DNA of 64,000 bases from Candidatus Poribacteria bacterium (GCA_022821065.1 JAJEEK010000023.1:27241-91240), one strand, 5' to 3'. Counted from the stretch's first letter, positions 34,895 to 44,354 are shown. Made by a program: numbers and translations. The notes: generated by a model from the letters alone, not told the origin.

Positions 34895-37696
34895 ATGTTA
34901 ATTTCAGGAAACAGACGATATTTTTGGTACGCTGTAGCGATTTTATTCGGCATCACATCATTATTAGTGCCGGTGGCTGCCAATGCCGCAACACTTAAGG
35001 TCGTCGTTCAAGATCAGAATGGGAACGCTATCCCAGAGGCAAAAGTACAAATCGGAAGCCGAGAACAGACAACGGACGCGTCCGGGGCTGCAGTGTTCAG
35101 CGACGTAACAGGCGCGGACTCGCTAACCGTAATAGCCATCGGCTTTTCGAGCAAGCGAATTAATATCACTGCTGGACAGACAGAAATGGCGGTGGCACTC
35201 GCACCTGTCCAAACAGTTGATGCGGTTGTCGTGGTCGGCACACGTAGTATTGGTCGGCGCGCCTTACAAGCACCCGTCCCGATTGAAGTTGTTGACAGGG
35301 AACAGCTCAGACTGACAGGGCAATCCGAAACGGGTCGCTCCATCCAGATGTTGGTACCCGCCTTCAACTTCCCCAGTTCTACAATCAGCGACGGTACCGA
35401 CGCGTTGAGACCCGCAACGTTGCGCGGTTTAGGCCCCGACCATGTCCTGGTATTGATTAACGGTAAACGCCGCCACAAGAGTGCCTTGCTTCACGTCAAC
35501 AGTTCCGTCGGTCGCGGTACGGCTGGCACCGACTTCAATGCGATTCCCGCATCGGCAATTGAACGGATTGAGGTGTTACGCGACGGTGCCGCTGCACAAT
35601 ACGGCTCCGATGCCATTGCCGGTGTTATTAACATTGTCTTGAAAAACGATGCCGACACAGGTGATGCCGACATCTATTGGGGACAAACCTACGAAGGTGA
35701 CGGCGATACATGGAACGCTAACGCGAACTACGGCATGAAAGTCGGTGAAGACGGGTTCCTCAACCTCTCTGTTGAATGGCGTGATAGATACCGCACAAAT
35801 CGTGCAGGACTCACAGGCACGCGACAATACGATTGGGTAGAAGTGGATCCAGGCAGACCACCGGATACCACAATTGAGATAAAAGACGCGGACGGAAATG
35901 TGACAGGTGAAAAACCGGTCTGGTTCGATCCGCGGGAATACTATTTTAATCGGAAAAATTTCCGTGTCGGCGATTCTGACTCGACACAGAAGGTTGGGTT
36001 CTATAATTTCGGCTTACCCTTGACGGAAGGGGTCGCGTTATATTCATTCGGAAGTTATTCCACACGCCAAAACAACAGTTCCGGTTTCTACCGCAATTCC
36101 AAGGATGTGAGTCGCAACGTGAAGGCGATTTATCCAGACGGATTTCTACCGGAAATTAACACTGACATTGAGGATGTATCCGTCGCATTCGGCGTAACTT
36201 GGAAACACAACCCAACGGATTTAGATGTTGACATCGGTTTCAATCACGGTTTGAATACATTTGATTTCTTCATTTCTAATTCTCTGAACGCATCTTATGG
36301 GGCTGCGAGCCCAACGTCCGCTGATTCCGGTGGATTTCGGCTCGATCAAACCGCCTTTAATGTAGATGTCACCTATCCGCTTATGTACCAGTCCTCGCTG
36401 GTGAATTTAGCGGGTGGTATCGAGTTGCGTCGGGAAGGGTACGGGATCCGAGCCGGTGAACCCGTCTCTTGGTTCAACGCAGGTCTCGGCGCGGACGGCG
36501 CGGCTGCGGGTATCCAAGTTTTCCCCGGATTCCGACCCGATAACGAGGTGGACGAAAGTCGAACCAATATCGCAGGTTATGCAGACTTTGAATCCTATCT
36601 CAGTGGAAAACCGGGAACTGGGTTGCTTGTGGGTGCAGCCGTGCGAGGTGAACAGTATAGCGACTTCGGTGCTACGATCACAGGGAAAGCGACGACGCGC
36701 TACGACTTGACGGAACAGGTTGCGTTCCGCGCTGCCGGTAGCACCGGTTTTCGAGCGCCTTTACTCCAACAGCTCTATTTCAACAACATCAGCACACAAT
36801 TCAAGGCGGACAATAACGACGCTGATGGCGACGGGAACACAACCGAACTCCTCCCCTTTGAAGTCGGAACATTTCAAAATGATAGCGATGCGGCGCGGGC
36901 ACTCAACATTCCAGAACTTAAAGAGGAGACCTCAGTCAATGTTTCTGGTGGCATCGTCGTCAAACCGGTTCGGAACCTATGGCTGACGGTTGATGCGTTC
37001 CAGATTGATATTGACGATCGGATTGTCCTGAGTGGAAGTTTTAGCGCGGATGCTGTATCCGCATTGGTAGCGGCTGGTGCGAATCAGGCACAGGTCTTTA
37101 CAAATGTCGCACAAACGCGCACCCGCGGTATTGATATAGCAACGGGGTACCTACACGCTTTCGACAATGAATCCATCCTGAATGTTAAGGTCGCGGCAAC
37201 ATGGGCGGATACGGAAGTTATCGGTGATGTAGAGGTGCCCGGTCCTATCCTGATCGGTTTTGAGGAAATCCTTTTTCCGGAACGAGAACGCTCCATTATT
37301 GAGGAGTGGCAACCGAACACTCGCATTAATATCAATACAGATTATATTATCGGTGATCTGACTCTCGGTGGTGCCTTGCGCTACTTCGGCAGCTACACCG
37401 TCCAAGCCGGAAGCGGAGAGAGTGCGCAGCGACAGACCCACAGTGGAAAATGGGTCGCCGATATTCAAGGGACATATCAGCTGAATAAATCCTTAGTGTT
37501 GACGCTGGGGGTTAACAATTTCCTTAACCAGCTGCCTGACTTGAACGAGGTCGGTCAAGCGCGTGGTGGTACGCTAATAGATAGTACGGGAACAATCATT
37601 GCGGATTCGCCAGGGGTTTTCACGTATGACCGGGCGGCTGCACCCTTCGGTTTCAACGGCGGTTTTTACTATGCGAAGTTAGCCTATCGTTTTTAG
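34895..37696 (+). CDS. TonB-dependent outer-membrane receptor, copy 2
   Basis: 933 aa from the ATG at 34895, preferred because MLISGNRRYFWYAVAILFG aligns with the start of copy 1 (MSISDDRRYFWCVIAVLLG); an in-frame ATG at 34859 would add 12 residues. Same parts as copy 1: signal peptide, VVVQDQNGNAIPEAKVQIG domain, plug and barrel ending GGFYYAKLAYRF. The two diverge most in extracellular-loop regions, e.g. around the DWVEVDPGRPPDT and RNSKDVSRNVK stretches, which suggests different ligands. A terminator follows at 37733. Confidence 0.94.
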   Translation: MLISGNRRYFWYAVAILFGITSLLVPVAANAATLKVVVQDQNGNAIPEAKVQIGSREQTTDASGAAVFSDVTGADSLTVIAIGFSSKRINITAGQTEMAVALAPVQTVDAVVVVGTRSIGRRALQAPVPIEVVDREQLRLTGQSETGRSIQMLVPAFNFPSSTISDGTDALRPATLRGLGPDHVLVLINGKRRHKSALLHVNSSVGRGTAGTDFNAIPASAIERIEVLRDGAAAQYGSDAIAGVINIVLKNDADTGDADIYWGQTYEGDGDTWNANANYGMKVGEDGFLNLSVEWRDRYRTNRAGLTGTRQYDWVEVDPGRPPDTTIEIKDADGNVTGEKPVWFDPREYYFNRKNFRVGDSDSTQKVGFYNFGLPLTEGVALYSFGSYSTRQNNSSGFYRNSKDVSRNVKAIYPDGFLPEINTDIEDVSVAFGVTWKHNPTDLDVDIGFNHGLNTFDFFISNSLNASYGAASPTSADSGGFRLDQTAFNVDVTYPLMYQSSLVNLAGGIELRREGYGIRAGEPVSWFNAGLGADGAAAGIQVFPGFRPDNEVDESRTNIAGYADFESYLSGKPGTGLLVGAAVRGEQYSDFGATITGKATTRYDLTEQVAFRAAGSTGFRAPLLQQLYFNNISTQFKADNNDADGDGNTTELLPFEVGTFQNDSDAARALNIPELKEETSVNVSGGIVVKPVRNLWLTVDAFQIDIDDRIVLSGSFSADAVSALVAAGANQAQVFTNVAQTRTRGIDIATGYLHAFDNESILNVKVAATWADTEVIGDVEVPGPILIGFEEILFPERERSIIEEWQPNTRININTDYIIGDLTLGGALRYFGSYTVQAGSGESAQRQTHSGKWVADIQGTYQLNKSLVLTLGVNNFLNQLPDLNEVGQARGGTLIDSTGTIIADSPGVFTYDRAAAPFGFNGGFYYAKLAYRF

Positions 37697-37732
37697 ACAC
37701 CTACTATCAACACACAAAGCACAACAAAATTA

Positions 37733-37757
37733 GGCGCGGTTTGAACCGCGCCTTTTT
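37733..37757 (+). terminator. Rho-independent terminator after TonB receptor 2
   Basis: GGCGCGGT-TTGA-ACCGCGCC followed by TTTTT. Confidence 0.88.
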
Positions 37758-37836
37758 CTAAATTTCTATTGCATCTATTTGCAGAGTGTGCTAAATTGAG
37801 TTCAAGATTTTAATCCATACATAAGGAGCGTATTGA

Positions 37837-38400
37837 ATGCATCGAAACCTCTTAATCTTTTGTGTAGTGGTGCTGTTTGTTGGTGCCATTATTGCACTGA
37901 GTATCCGCTCTGTCGAGAGCCAAAGCGATAGGGTGCAGCGTGGTAAATACCTCGTGGAGGCAGTCGCCGCGTGTGGATATTGCCATACGCCGCGCGCCGG
38001 TGCCGAGTATAACATGAACATGTATCTCGCCGGACACCCGGCAGGGCAGGCTTATCCACGCTACAATTTCAGCATGATGCAACAGGGCATCTTTACCCTC
38101 ACATCACCACAAATGAGTGCGTTTTCCGGTCCCTTCGGAACGAGTTTCGCCTCGAACCTGACCCCCGATAAAGAGACAGGATTAGGCGAATGGACGGAAG
38201 AGATGTTTATCGGCGCAATGCGTACGGGACTGCATCAAGGTGTCGAAGGGAACCGAGCGATCTTACCACCGATGCCTGTGAAGCACTACGCACAGATGAA
38301 CGACGAAGATTTGAAAGCGATTTGGGCGTACCTCAAGACGATTAAACCAGTCAAAAACGAGGTGAACCCTCCGTTGAATCAACGCGGTCGTCCATATTAA
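37837..38400 (+). CDS. Membrane-anchored c-type cytochrome
   Basis: 187 aa. An N-terminal TM helix (NLLIFCVVVLFVGAIIALSI) without an obvious cleavage site, then GKYLVEAVAACGYCHTPRAG with the CxxCH heme c motif near residue 47, and YAQMNDEDLKAIWAYLKTIKPVKNEVNPP, the usual last helix of class I cytochromes. The distal Met ligand may be among the MMQQG or LPPMPVKHYAQM stretches. Acts on the outer face of the inner membrane in electron transfer. AAGGAG upstream of the ATG. Transcribed alone. Confidence 0.9.
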   Translation: MHRNLLIFCVVVLFVGAIIALSIRSVESQSDRVQRGKYLVEAVAACGYCHTPRAGAEYNMNMYLAGHPAGQAYPRYNFSMMQQGIFTLTSPQMSAFSGPFGTSFASNLTPDKETGLGEWTEEMFIGAMRTGLHQGVEGNRAILPPMPVKHYAQMNDEDLKAIWAYLKTIKPVKNEVNPPLNQRGRPY

Positions 38401-38505
38401 GGAAAAGTAAAAAACGCGTAGTCTGAAACGAAGTGGAAGACGGGTATTTTAAAAGGGCAGTCTTTCACATAACCTCTTTGAACAACCGCAAGGAAAATTT
38501 AAAAA

Positions 38506-39576
38506 ATGGCAGCAAAAAAACAGGTCCGCATCTGTGTCGTCGGCATGGGTATCGGTAAACCCAACGGCGCAGCCCTCGCTGGAAATCCACGCGGCAATGT
38601 TGTCGCACTCTGTGATCTACTCGAAGATCGGATGAAAGAGTTCGCTAAAGACTTACCCGGCAAGGTCAAATTCTATACAGATTATAAAGAGATGTGCAAA
38701 GCCGATGATATCGACGCGGTATTCGTCGGTACACCGAACCAGTGGCACGTGCCGATAGCATTGGAAGCCGTGCGGAACGGTAAGCACGTTATGGTAACGA
38801 AACCGCTTGCTGATTCTGAAGACGCGGCAAAAACATTAGTCGCGGAAGCGGAGGCAGCCGGTGTCGTCAATATGATGTCGCTCTCAACGCGTTTTGGGAA
38901 AGAGTGCCAATACCTCGGCAACCTCGCACGCGACGACTATTTTGGCGAACTCTACTATGCACGGGCACGGAGCGTTCGTAGGAGTGGTATCCCGGCATGG
39001 AATCTCGGGTTCATCCAGAAAGGCGGCGGCGCATTTCGCGACATGGGGGTCCATGTGCTTGACTCAGCTTGGTGGATCCTCGGATTACCAAAACCGATTG
39101 CGGTCCTCGGTGCTGCTGGCGCGAAGTTCGGCCCCCGAGGACTCGGCTACTGGAAGGGGACGAAAGCACCGAAAGAGATCTACGAGAAATATGATTCCGA
39201 TGACTATGCGGGCGGGTTTATTACCTTTGAAGGCGGGACCGGTTTGCAGGTCGAGAGTTTCTGGGCATCACACCAACCCGACGAATTTCAGATCGAACTC
39301 TTCGGCACAGAGGCAGGGGCAACGATGAGTCCTTTGCGACTGTACCGAACCAACAAAAAAGGTGAATTTGAAGACATAGACGGGAAGCCGCCAAAGAGTA
39401 AATACGGAAAAACGTGGGATGCCATAGCGGACCACTTCATTGGATGCATCTTAGATGGCGTAACCTGTCAGGCTCCGCTCCGACACGGACTGATTGTACA
39501 GCAGATGATGGAAGGGCTGCTCAAAAGTGCTGAAACAGGACGCGAAGTTGAGATTGACGCAGCTGTAGAGGACTAA
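38506..39576 (+). CDS. Gfo/Idh/MocA-family oxidoreductase, 1
   Basis: 356 aa. Rossmann start RICVVGMGIGKPNGAAL, DAVFVGTPNQWHVPIALEAVRNGKHVMVTKPLADS (the EKP-like motif is TKP here), FRDMGVHVLDSAWWILG with the usual D-x-x-x-H pair, and a C-terminal beta-sheet domain. Oxidises or reduces a sugar or cyclitol with NAD(P). The leader ACCGCAAGGAAAATTTAAAAA before the ATG is a repeated sequence shared with genes at 40442 and 55438. Followed at 3 bp by a PhyH gene: operon. Confidence 0.92.
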   Translation: MAAKKQVRICVVGMGIGKPNGAALAGNPRGNVVALCDLLEDRMKEFAKDLPGKVKFYTDYKEMCKADDIDAVFVGTPNQWHVPIALEAVRNGKHVMVTKPLADSEDAAKTLVAEAEAAGVVNMMSLSTRFGKECQYLGNLARDDYFGELYYARARSVRRSGIPAWNLGFIQKGGGAFRDMGVHVLDSAWWILGLPKPIAVLGAAGAKFGPRGLGYWKGTKAPKEIYEKYDSDDYAGGFITFEGGTGLQVESFWASHQPDEFQIELFGTEAGATMSPLRLYRTNKKGEFEDIDGKPPKSKYGKTWDAIADHFIGCILDGVTCQAPLRHGLIVQQMMEGLLKSAETGREVEIDAAVED

Positions 39577-39579
39577 AAA

Positions 39580-40305
39580 ATGACTGTTGAAACGACAATG
39601 CTCCGCGACGACTTTGAAAAAGACGGTTTCGCTATTGCGCCGAACCTGTTTACGCGAGATGAAGTCCAACGGCTCAAGTCAGAATGCATCGATATTTTGG
39701 CAGCTGTTAAAGCGGAGACAGGTTCCGTCGCTGGACACGGCGTACATGTCGGTTTAGCGACGCGGAGTCCGGTCTTCCAAAAAGCGATCGGTGATGTGCG
39801 GATACTCGACATCTTGGAGGGTATCCTCGCACCGGACATCGAATTCCTGAGCGATAAGGTGGTCTTCAAAAGTGAGGCGATGACCTTCGCGAGTCCGTGG
39901 CACCAAGATTGGCACTATTGGCACGGTGCACACAAAGTCTCGATCTGGGTGGCACTCGACGATGCCACCGTTGACAACGGGTGCCTCAAACTCTTTCCGG
40001 GTTCACATAAATCCGCGATTCTCCACGACGGCGATGCCAGTGACGGACACGGGTTCGGGAACCGGCTGCGTCCGGGAGCGGTTGATGAGAACCTCGCCGT
40101 CACAGCGGAATTGGAAGCCGGTGGTGCCGTTTTTTTCCATGACTTGACGCTCCACTCCAGTCATCCGAACGTTTCTGGGGAGGAACGCTGGGTCTGGATT
40201 CCGACGTATCGCGATGCCAACGCTGAGGACAACGACTATCCGTGGGCTGTCGCTGCGAAAGTCTTACGCGGCGAAAAATCGCCTGAATCAGGAGTTACAG
40301 GATAA
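39580..40305 (+). CDS. Phytanoyl-CoA dioxygenase (PhyH) family protein, 2
   Basis: 241 aa. Iron-ligand motif WHQDWHYWHG near residue 107, distal His in LTLHSSHPNVSG near residue 187, and the following ERWVWIPTYRD with the likely 2-oxoglutarate-binding Arg. N-terminal DDFEKDGFAIAPNLFTRDEV is the usual family opening. Begins 3 bp after the oxidoreductase stop and precedes an epimerase, so the trio probably acts on one carbohydrate-like substrate; that is inference from context. Confidence 0.9.
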   Translation: MTVETTMLRDDFEKDGFAIAPNLFTRDEVQRLKSECIDILAAVKAETGSVAGHGVHVGLATRSPVFQKAIGDVRILDILEGILAPDIEFLSDKVVFKSEAMTFASPWHQDWHYWHGAHKVSIWVALDDATVDNGCLKLFPGSHKSAILHDGDASDGHGFGNRLRPGAVDENLAVTAELEAGGAVFFHDLTLHSSHPNVSGEERWVWIPTYRDANAEDNDYPWAVAAKVLRGEKSPESGVTG

Positions 40306-40411
40306 AAGGATCCGCACGATTAGAGACAGTGAGGCTCTAACATCAAAAACGTTAGCCCGTAATGAAATGGAGGGCGGCTTTACGGGAAAGAACATAAAAG
40401 TTTCTAACTCG

Positions 40412-40441
40412 CCTGACCGAACCGCAAGGAAAATTTAAAAA
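40412..40441 (+). promoter_or_regulatory. Repeated leader/ribosome-site element CCGAACCGCAAGGAAAATTTAAAAA
   Basis: The AAGGAAAA stretch supplies the ribosome site of the epimerase at 40442. Nearly the same leader is used at 38481-38505 and, on the minus strand, at 55439-55468. A fourth copy without a start codon is at 55560-55577. Confidence 0.6.
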
Positions 40442-41296
40442 ATGTTTAAGAACTTAAGTACCGGTGCCGTCGGCATCCGGGCAAATATGAGAGAAGGTTT
40501 AGAACTCGCAAAAAATGCGGGATTTGACGGATTGGACATGAATATCGGTGAAGCCGCGCAACTCGTAGAAGAACACTCTGCACAATACGTCAAAGACCTC
40601 TGGTCAGATGCGGGTATTGTCATGGGTGGCTGGGGTTTCGGTGTCAATTGGCGCGGCACTGATGCCGAATATTACGCCGGTTTGGCGCAGCTACCGGAAC
40701 GTGCAGCACTCGCTGCGGAACTCGGTTGCTACCGCACGACAACTGTCGTCGGTCCCGCCTCTAACGATATGACGTATCAGGAAAATTGGGATTTTTCTGT
40801 CAAACGGTTGCGGGCTGTTGCTGAAATTCTTAAAGACCACGGGCATTCACTCGGACTTGAGTTTATTGGACCCGCAACGAGTCGTAAGAGTGCCAAACAT
40901 CTTTTTGCCTACTCTATGGATGCGATGTTAGGACTCGCCGCCGCAATCGGTACCGGAAACGTTGGACTGCTCTTCGATACATGGCACTGGTACACCTGCC
41001 GTTCTACAGTTGACGACGTACGGAAACTCTCTGTATCGGATGTCGTCTATGTCCACATCAACGATGCACCCGCTGGTATTGACCCCGATGATCAGATTGA
41101 TAACATCCGATGCCTGCCTGCTGAGACGGGTGTGATTCCGCTCACGGAACTGATGCAAATCCTGACGGAGATCGGTTACGAGGGACCGGTAACGCCGGAA
41201 CCTTTCAGCAAAGCAGTGAACGAGATGGAACCCGCCGATGCTGCGAAAGCGACTGCGGAATCGCTTGATAAAGTATGGAAGAACGCAGGTTTATAA
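40442..41296 (+). CDS. Sugar phosphate isomerase/epimerase (TIM barrel)
   Basis: 284 aa. AKNAGFDGLDMNIGEAAQ near the start, GLEFIGPATS with the metal-binding Glu, NVGLLFDTWHWYTC (Asp and His ligands), YVHINDAPAG, and YEGPVTPEPFSKAVNEM at the end. Same superfamily as the protein at 3227-4141 but a different subgroup. Third gene of the oxidoreductase-PhyH-epimerase series, with a 136-bp spacer carrying the shared leader. Confidence 0.88.
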   Translation: MFKNLSTGAVGIRANMREGLELAKNAGFDGLDMNIGEAAQLVEEHSAQYVKDLWSDAGIVMGGWGFGVNWRGTDAEYYAGLAQLPERAALAAELGCYRTTTVVGPASNDMTYQENWDFSVKRLRAVAEILKDHGHSLGLEFIGPATSRKSAKHLFAYSMDAMLGLAAAIGTGNVGLLFDTWHWYTCRSTVDDVRKLSVSDVVYVHINDAPAGIDPDDQIDNIRCLPAETGVIPLTELMQILTEIGYEGPVTPEPFSKAVNEMEPADAAKATAESLDKVWKNAGL

Positions 41297-41390
41297 TTCC
41301 TTTGTCTCCCCTGGGCGCGCTGCAAGCGTGCCCTAAGCAATACGTTACCGACAGCAAATTTTATCGGCTCTGAGCCGCTTCAAGAACGCC

Positions 41391-41419
41391 TTGCATTTCA
41401 AGACAGTTTGCGCTATCAT
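41391..41419 (+). promoter_or_regulatory. Sigma-70 promoter of the PIN gene, probably giving a leaderless mRNA
   Basis: TTGCAT, 17 bp, TATCAT. The ATG at 41427 is only 8 bp after the -10 box, about where transcription should begin, and no ribosome site stands before it. Confidence 0.55.
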
Positions 41420-41426
41420 TTAAAAT

Positions 41427-41936
41427 ATGACGACTAATTCTCAGGGAAAGGTACACCGAGTTTACATTGATGCAACGATTCCGAGTTATTTGGTTTCTAG
41501 ACCAAGCCGTGTTGCTAAGACCGCAGAACGCCAAAGAATCACGCGCGAGTTTTGGCAAGATATTCGTTTTGAATTTATCTTGTCTAACTATGTTATTAAC
41601 GAAATATCAATGGGGAACCGTGTTCAAGCTGCAGATAGGCAGCAAGTGGTTGAAGATATCAGTGTTGTGATTGTAGAAAATACTGACCGCGCCTTTGCAC
41701 AACATTTAGTTGACCAAGGGGCACTCCCACAAGTTGCGTTTACTGATGCCGTCCATATAGCTGTTTCAGCAATACGGGCTATCCCCTACCTGGCAACGTG
41801 GAATTTCGCGCACCTTGCAAACCCACATACGCAACCGAAAATTCAACAAGTTTGTCATGATGCTGGTTTTTCAACACCGCGCATTGATACACCAGAGGCA
41901 ATAATGGAGGATATCTCATGTATGACGAAATTTTGA
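41427..41936 (+). CDS. PIN-domain protein, VapC-like toxin candidate
   Basis: 169 aa. PIN-domain acidic residues: YIDATIPSYL at residues 11-20, VINEIS near 54, TDAVHIAVSA near 112, and ATWNFAHLAN, the TWN form found in one PIN subfamily. PIN domains are metal-dependent RNases and often toxins. The 3' end overlaps a small gene (41918) by 19 bp, the usual layout of a coupled two-gene module, although here the toxin-like gene is first. The mRNA appears leaderless. Confidence 0.82.
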   Translation: MTTNSQGKVHRVYIDATIPSYLVSRPSRVAKTAERQRITREFWQDIRFEFILSNYVINEISMGNRVQAADRQQVVEDISVVIVENTDRAFAQHLVDQGALPQVAFTDAVHIAVSAIRAIPYLATWNFAHLANPHTQPKIQQVCHDAGFSTPRIDTPEAIMEDISCMTKF

Positions 41937-42103
41937 AAGGATGCCTTGATGCCAAAGCACGTCTCGTCGCTCTTTTCGGAGATTTGGAAACCTATATGGA
42001 ATTTATGACCAAAAAACAGGAAAAGGAACTGAAGCAAGGCAAAAAAAAATACGTAGACTTACCAATCGTTCGGATAAAGAAACCGGAAAAGCCTGATGCT
42101 TAG
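41918..42103 (+). CDS. Small partner protein of the PIN gene (antitoxin candidate)
   Basis: 61 aa: MYDEILKGCLDAKARLVALFGDLETYMEFMTKKQEKELK. The arrangement MxDxIxxxxxxAR, then a predicted helix with a charged tail, is common in small proteins found beside PIN genes. AATGGAGGATAT precedes the ATG inside the PIN gene. An antitoxin role is inferred only from the overlap and size. Confidence 0.7.
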   Translation: MYDEILKGCLDAKARLVALFGDLETYMEFMTKKQEKELKQGKKKYVDLPIVRIKKPEKPDA

Positions 42104-42191
42104 GTTCGCGCAGTTCCTGAAACCCCTTGAACGATTTCATAACTACCTGCAAAATGTTGATAAGAAAATCAGTACAGGAGTATAAATTAAC

Positions 42192-42998
42192 GTGCAACTC
42201 ATTGATAAAGAGAGCATCCTCGCGATGACACATCTCTGGGAAGGCGAGCGGTTTCCGGATGGACGACCGCGCGTTTCCGACGATATCATTCAGCGTATGA
42301 AGGCGATCAGTATCGAACAGGCGTGGGGTGTCCTTAACGGGAACGGCTATAAGTTCCAATTCGCTGGCGATTGGATGAATCTCCACCCCGACCGGATTCT
42401 CGTCGGCAGAGCGGTGACGTGCGCGTTTGTGCCAATCCGCCCGGATTTCAACGACGCTGTCTCTGCACAAGGCGAAAAAGACGGCTGCGTCGGCGGTCAA
42501 AACTCATGGGTGATTGATACGCTCGTCCAAGATGATGTTATCGTCGTGGATCTCTTCGGTAAAGTGAAAGACGGGACCTTTGCGGGTGATAACCTCGGCA
42601 ATTCCATCTATGCAAAGACGGGCACGGGTATGGTCATTGACGGCGGTATCCGAGATTTGGACGGCATCTACGAATTGCCCGATTTCGCCACATTCGTACG
42701 CGGTGTGGACCCGACAGGTATTGCGAACGTCACGTTGACGGGTATCAACATCCCGATCCGTATTGCGGAGGCGACGGTTTTACCCGGCGATGTTGTTTTA
42801 GGCAGGCGTGGCGGCGTTATCTTCATTCCCCCGCATTTCGCACAACAGGTCGTCGAACGCGGTGAAGAGGTCGCCCTCCGAGACCGATTCGGACACCAAC
42901 GGCTACGCGAAGGCGTGTACACACCCGGCGAAATAGACCGCAAATGGTCGGAGGAGATTGAGGCGGATTTTGCGAAATGGCGTGAGAATCAGGAATGA
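42192..42998 (+). CDS. RraA-like family protein (4-hydroxy-4-methyl-2-oxoglutarate aldolase/RraA fold)
   Basis: 268 aa, longer than RraA itself (about 160 aa) owing to N- and C-terminal additions. Seen: GRAVTCAFVPIRPDF, VIVVDLFGKVKDGTFAGDNLGNSIYAKTGTGMVIDGGIRDLDGI with the G-G-x-R-D motif of the aldolase/RraA fold, and VLPGDVVLGRRGGVIFIPPHFA. Relatives are metal-dependent aldolases or inhibitors of RNase E; here an aldolase-type enzyme is more likely. The start at 42192 is GTG. A decayed partial copy lies at 44355-44831, beyond the Uma2 gene. Confidence 0.85.
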   Translation: MQLIDKESILAMTHLWEGERFPDGRPRVSDDIIQRMKAISIEQAWGVLNGNGYKFQFAGDWMNLHPDRILVGRAVTCAFVPIRPDFNDAVSAQGEKDGCVGGQNSWVIDTLVQDDVIVVDLFGKVKDGTFAGDNLGNSIYAKTGTGMVIDGGIRDLDGIYELPDFATFVRGVDPTGIANVTLTGINIPIRIAEATVLPGDVVLGRRGGVIFIPPHFAQQVVERGEEVALRDRFGHQRLREGVYTPGEIDRKWSEEIEADFAKWRENQE

Positions 42999-43061
42999 AA
43001 ACTGCTATTCAGATTGCTAACGACACACATTTCTGCTAAAATTAAAGGAAAACCCGCAGAT

Positions 43062-43880
43062 ATGGAGAGACGCATGAAACCTGCTAACGACTTCACACGC
43101 AAACAGCACAAATATATGCCGACCTTCGCAAAAGCGACTGGGAAACCCACCGTTTACATCCCAGGCTACCCCTACGAAGACGAGGAACATATACCGACAA
43201 CCGGATTCCACGGAGAACAGAACAGCATCTTGTACGAACAAATCTCCAGTTATTTCGCAATGCAACCACACATCTATGTCGGTATTGACAACTTCATCTA
43301 CTACCGTGAAGACGATGTCACGAAAAGTGTCGCCCCCGATATTTATGTCGTTTTAGGTGCAGCGAAATTTCCACTCCGCAGGAGTTTTTACACTTGGGCA
43401 GAAGGGGCGACACCAACAGTCGTTTTCGAGTTCTTGTCGGATTCAACAGCCGATGAGGACCGAGATGAAAAGGTCCATATCTACCTGCAAGATATGGGGG
43501 TACAAGAGTACTTCATCCACCAACCTGAGATGGAGAAACCTGCAGAGTTCCGCGGATGGCGGCGGGAGCCTTCAGGCACCATTGTTGAGATACCCCCCGA
43601 TTCGCGCGGTGCCTTATTCAGCGAGTCATTAAACCTATCGTTCCGGTGGACAGATCAACACCATAGCCATGTCCGGCTATTGCGTCCATACTTACCCGAT
43701 GGTACCCCGATCACGACAGCTATAGAAGAGCGGAACCTTCACGCTGAAGCAAAAAAGCGTATAGAAGCAGAACGGGATCTTCGTGCGGAAGCGGAAGCCC
43801 GCGCTGCAGAAGAAGCGGATCGGCGGCAGGCATTAGAACGTGAATTAGAACAGCTCCGCCGACAACTCGAAAACCGATAG
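43062..43880 (+). CDS. Uma2-family (DUF820) PD-(D/E)XK nuclease-like protein with coiled-coil tail
   Basis: 272 aa from the ATG at 43062 (AAAGGA 11 bp upstream); a second ATG at 43074 and an upstream TTG at 43014 are alternatives. Seen: SVAPDIYVVLG (Asp), TVVFEFLSDSTADEDRDEKVHIYLQDMGVQEYFIHQPEM, the E-x-x-S-x-x-T...K core of Uma2 proteins, then a C-terminal charged coiled coil (ERNLHAEAKKRIEAERDLRAEAEARAAEEADRR). Family members are widely multiplied in Cyanobacteria and Poribacteria; biochemical role unproven. Confidence 0.88.
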   Translation: MERRMKPANDFTRKQHKYMPTFAKATGKPTVYIPGYPYEDEEHIPTTGFHGEQNSILYEQISSYFAMQPHIYVGIDNFIYYREDDVTKSVAPDIYVVLGAAKFPLRRSFYTWAEGATPTVVFEFLSDSTADEDRDEKVHIYLQDMGVQEYFIHQPEMEKPAEFRGWRREPSGTIVEIPPDSRGALFSESLNLSFRWTDQHHSHVRLLRPYLPDGTPITTAIEERNLHAEAKKRIEAERDLRAEAEARAAEEADRRQALERELEQLRRQLENR

Positions 43881-44354
43881 AAAAAAATATGCTGCTATTG
43901 TAAGCGATGTCGCATAACCTGTTCGGTTGTGCATCCGCGTATCGTCTAATGTCCCTTTGTGGGAAACCTCTATACGAGAGGGCCCCGGTGCCCCGAAAAC
44001 CCCACAATCTAACAGGTTTGCGGCGTACTTGAAGAAACACCCCAGCAAAAACCCCAGATGCGATGTGCATCATGGTACACAGAATACCCCATCACACAAC
44101 TTTTCCCAACCGATGTCTTGAGTGAAACCCCTTGTCGTTGGGATCATTTATGATTCTGTCGATTTCATCGCTCAACCTGGCGAAACACTCCAAGCAAAAC
44201 ACCTACGTCTATTTCCGTTTGTATGATCGAACTCATGTTATTTCGTTTTCTCGATAATTTGTATCAAAAATGTTTTAATTCTCGATAAATCAAAAATAAA
44301 TTAAGTTTTAACTTGAAAAATCTTTTTTAATCCGTATAATCTTTATTTGTACTT

